This document shows positions 5,548-5,572 of a DNA stretch of 5,572 nucleotides, in pieces (position 1 is the stretch's first letter; each line of letters opens with the position of its first letter). This DNA comes from an uncultured Coriobacteriaceae bacterium (GTDB taxonomy: Bacteria; Actinomycetota; Coriobacteriia; Coriobacteriales; UMGS124): assembly GCA_900555105.1 (NCBI GenBank), contig USJP01000132.1:1-5572 (forward strand). The letters are read 5' to 3'. Both the position numbers and the translations under genes were made by a program. The notes beneath the pieces are model-generated. The model was not told where the DNA came from and ran no database searches. It saw only the letters and a program-made list of their open reading frames with translations.

Positions 5548-5572
5548 GACCGCGCGCCAATAATCCAACGCC

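Overview
The window comes from a GC-rich bacterium. Codon use is dominated by GCC, CTC/CTG, AAG and GAC. The Shine-Dalgarno sites are purine-rich, the transporter's binding protein carries a twin-arginine signal, and a second protein is a lipoprotein. This fits a high-GC actinobacterium, and the style resembles gut Coriobacteriia, but the placement is inference: there is no rRNA or other phylogenetic marker here.

Left part (1-3454, minus strand): a tightly packed ABC importer operon, transcribed right to left. The order is a Tat-exported substrate-binding protein of the YnjB type (2198-3454), two separate membrane permeases (1293-2189 and 458-1300), and an ATP-binding subunit whose C-terminal part runs off the left edge (1-451). 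Spacing is 8 nt, then an 8-nt overlap, then 6 nt, so the four genes are almost certainly co-transcribed and translationally coupled. Together they form a complete importer: exported binding protein, heterodimeric pore, ATPase. The substrate of YnjB-type systems is not known to me.

Middle (3455-4659): about 1.2 kb with no convincing gene, lying between two divergently transcribed units. It is not featureless. Its left half holds a series of 15-24 nt perfectly alternating purine-pyrimidine tracts and palindromes. Its right half holds small hairpins, inverted repeats around GCAGAATG, and six copies of an ACGG(T/G)(T/C)G motif, two pairs of which sit exactly 12 nt apart. I could not assign promoters with confidence.

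Right part (4660-5547, plus strand): a lipoprotein with two tandem rhodanese (sulfurtransferase) domains, both keeping the active-site cysteine. The two domains are near copies of each other at protein and DNA level.

The most interesting point is the pairing. In Escherichia coli the ynjBCD transporter genes sit beside ynjE, an exported multi-domain rhodanese. Here a YnjB-like transporter again neighbours an exported multi-domain rhodanese, with different architecture and divergent orientation. This hints at a functional link between the transporter and extracytoplasmic sulfur transfer, but that remains inference.
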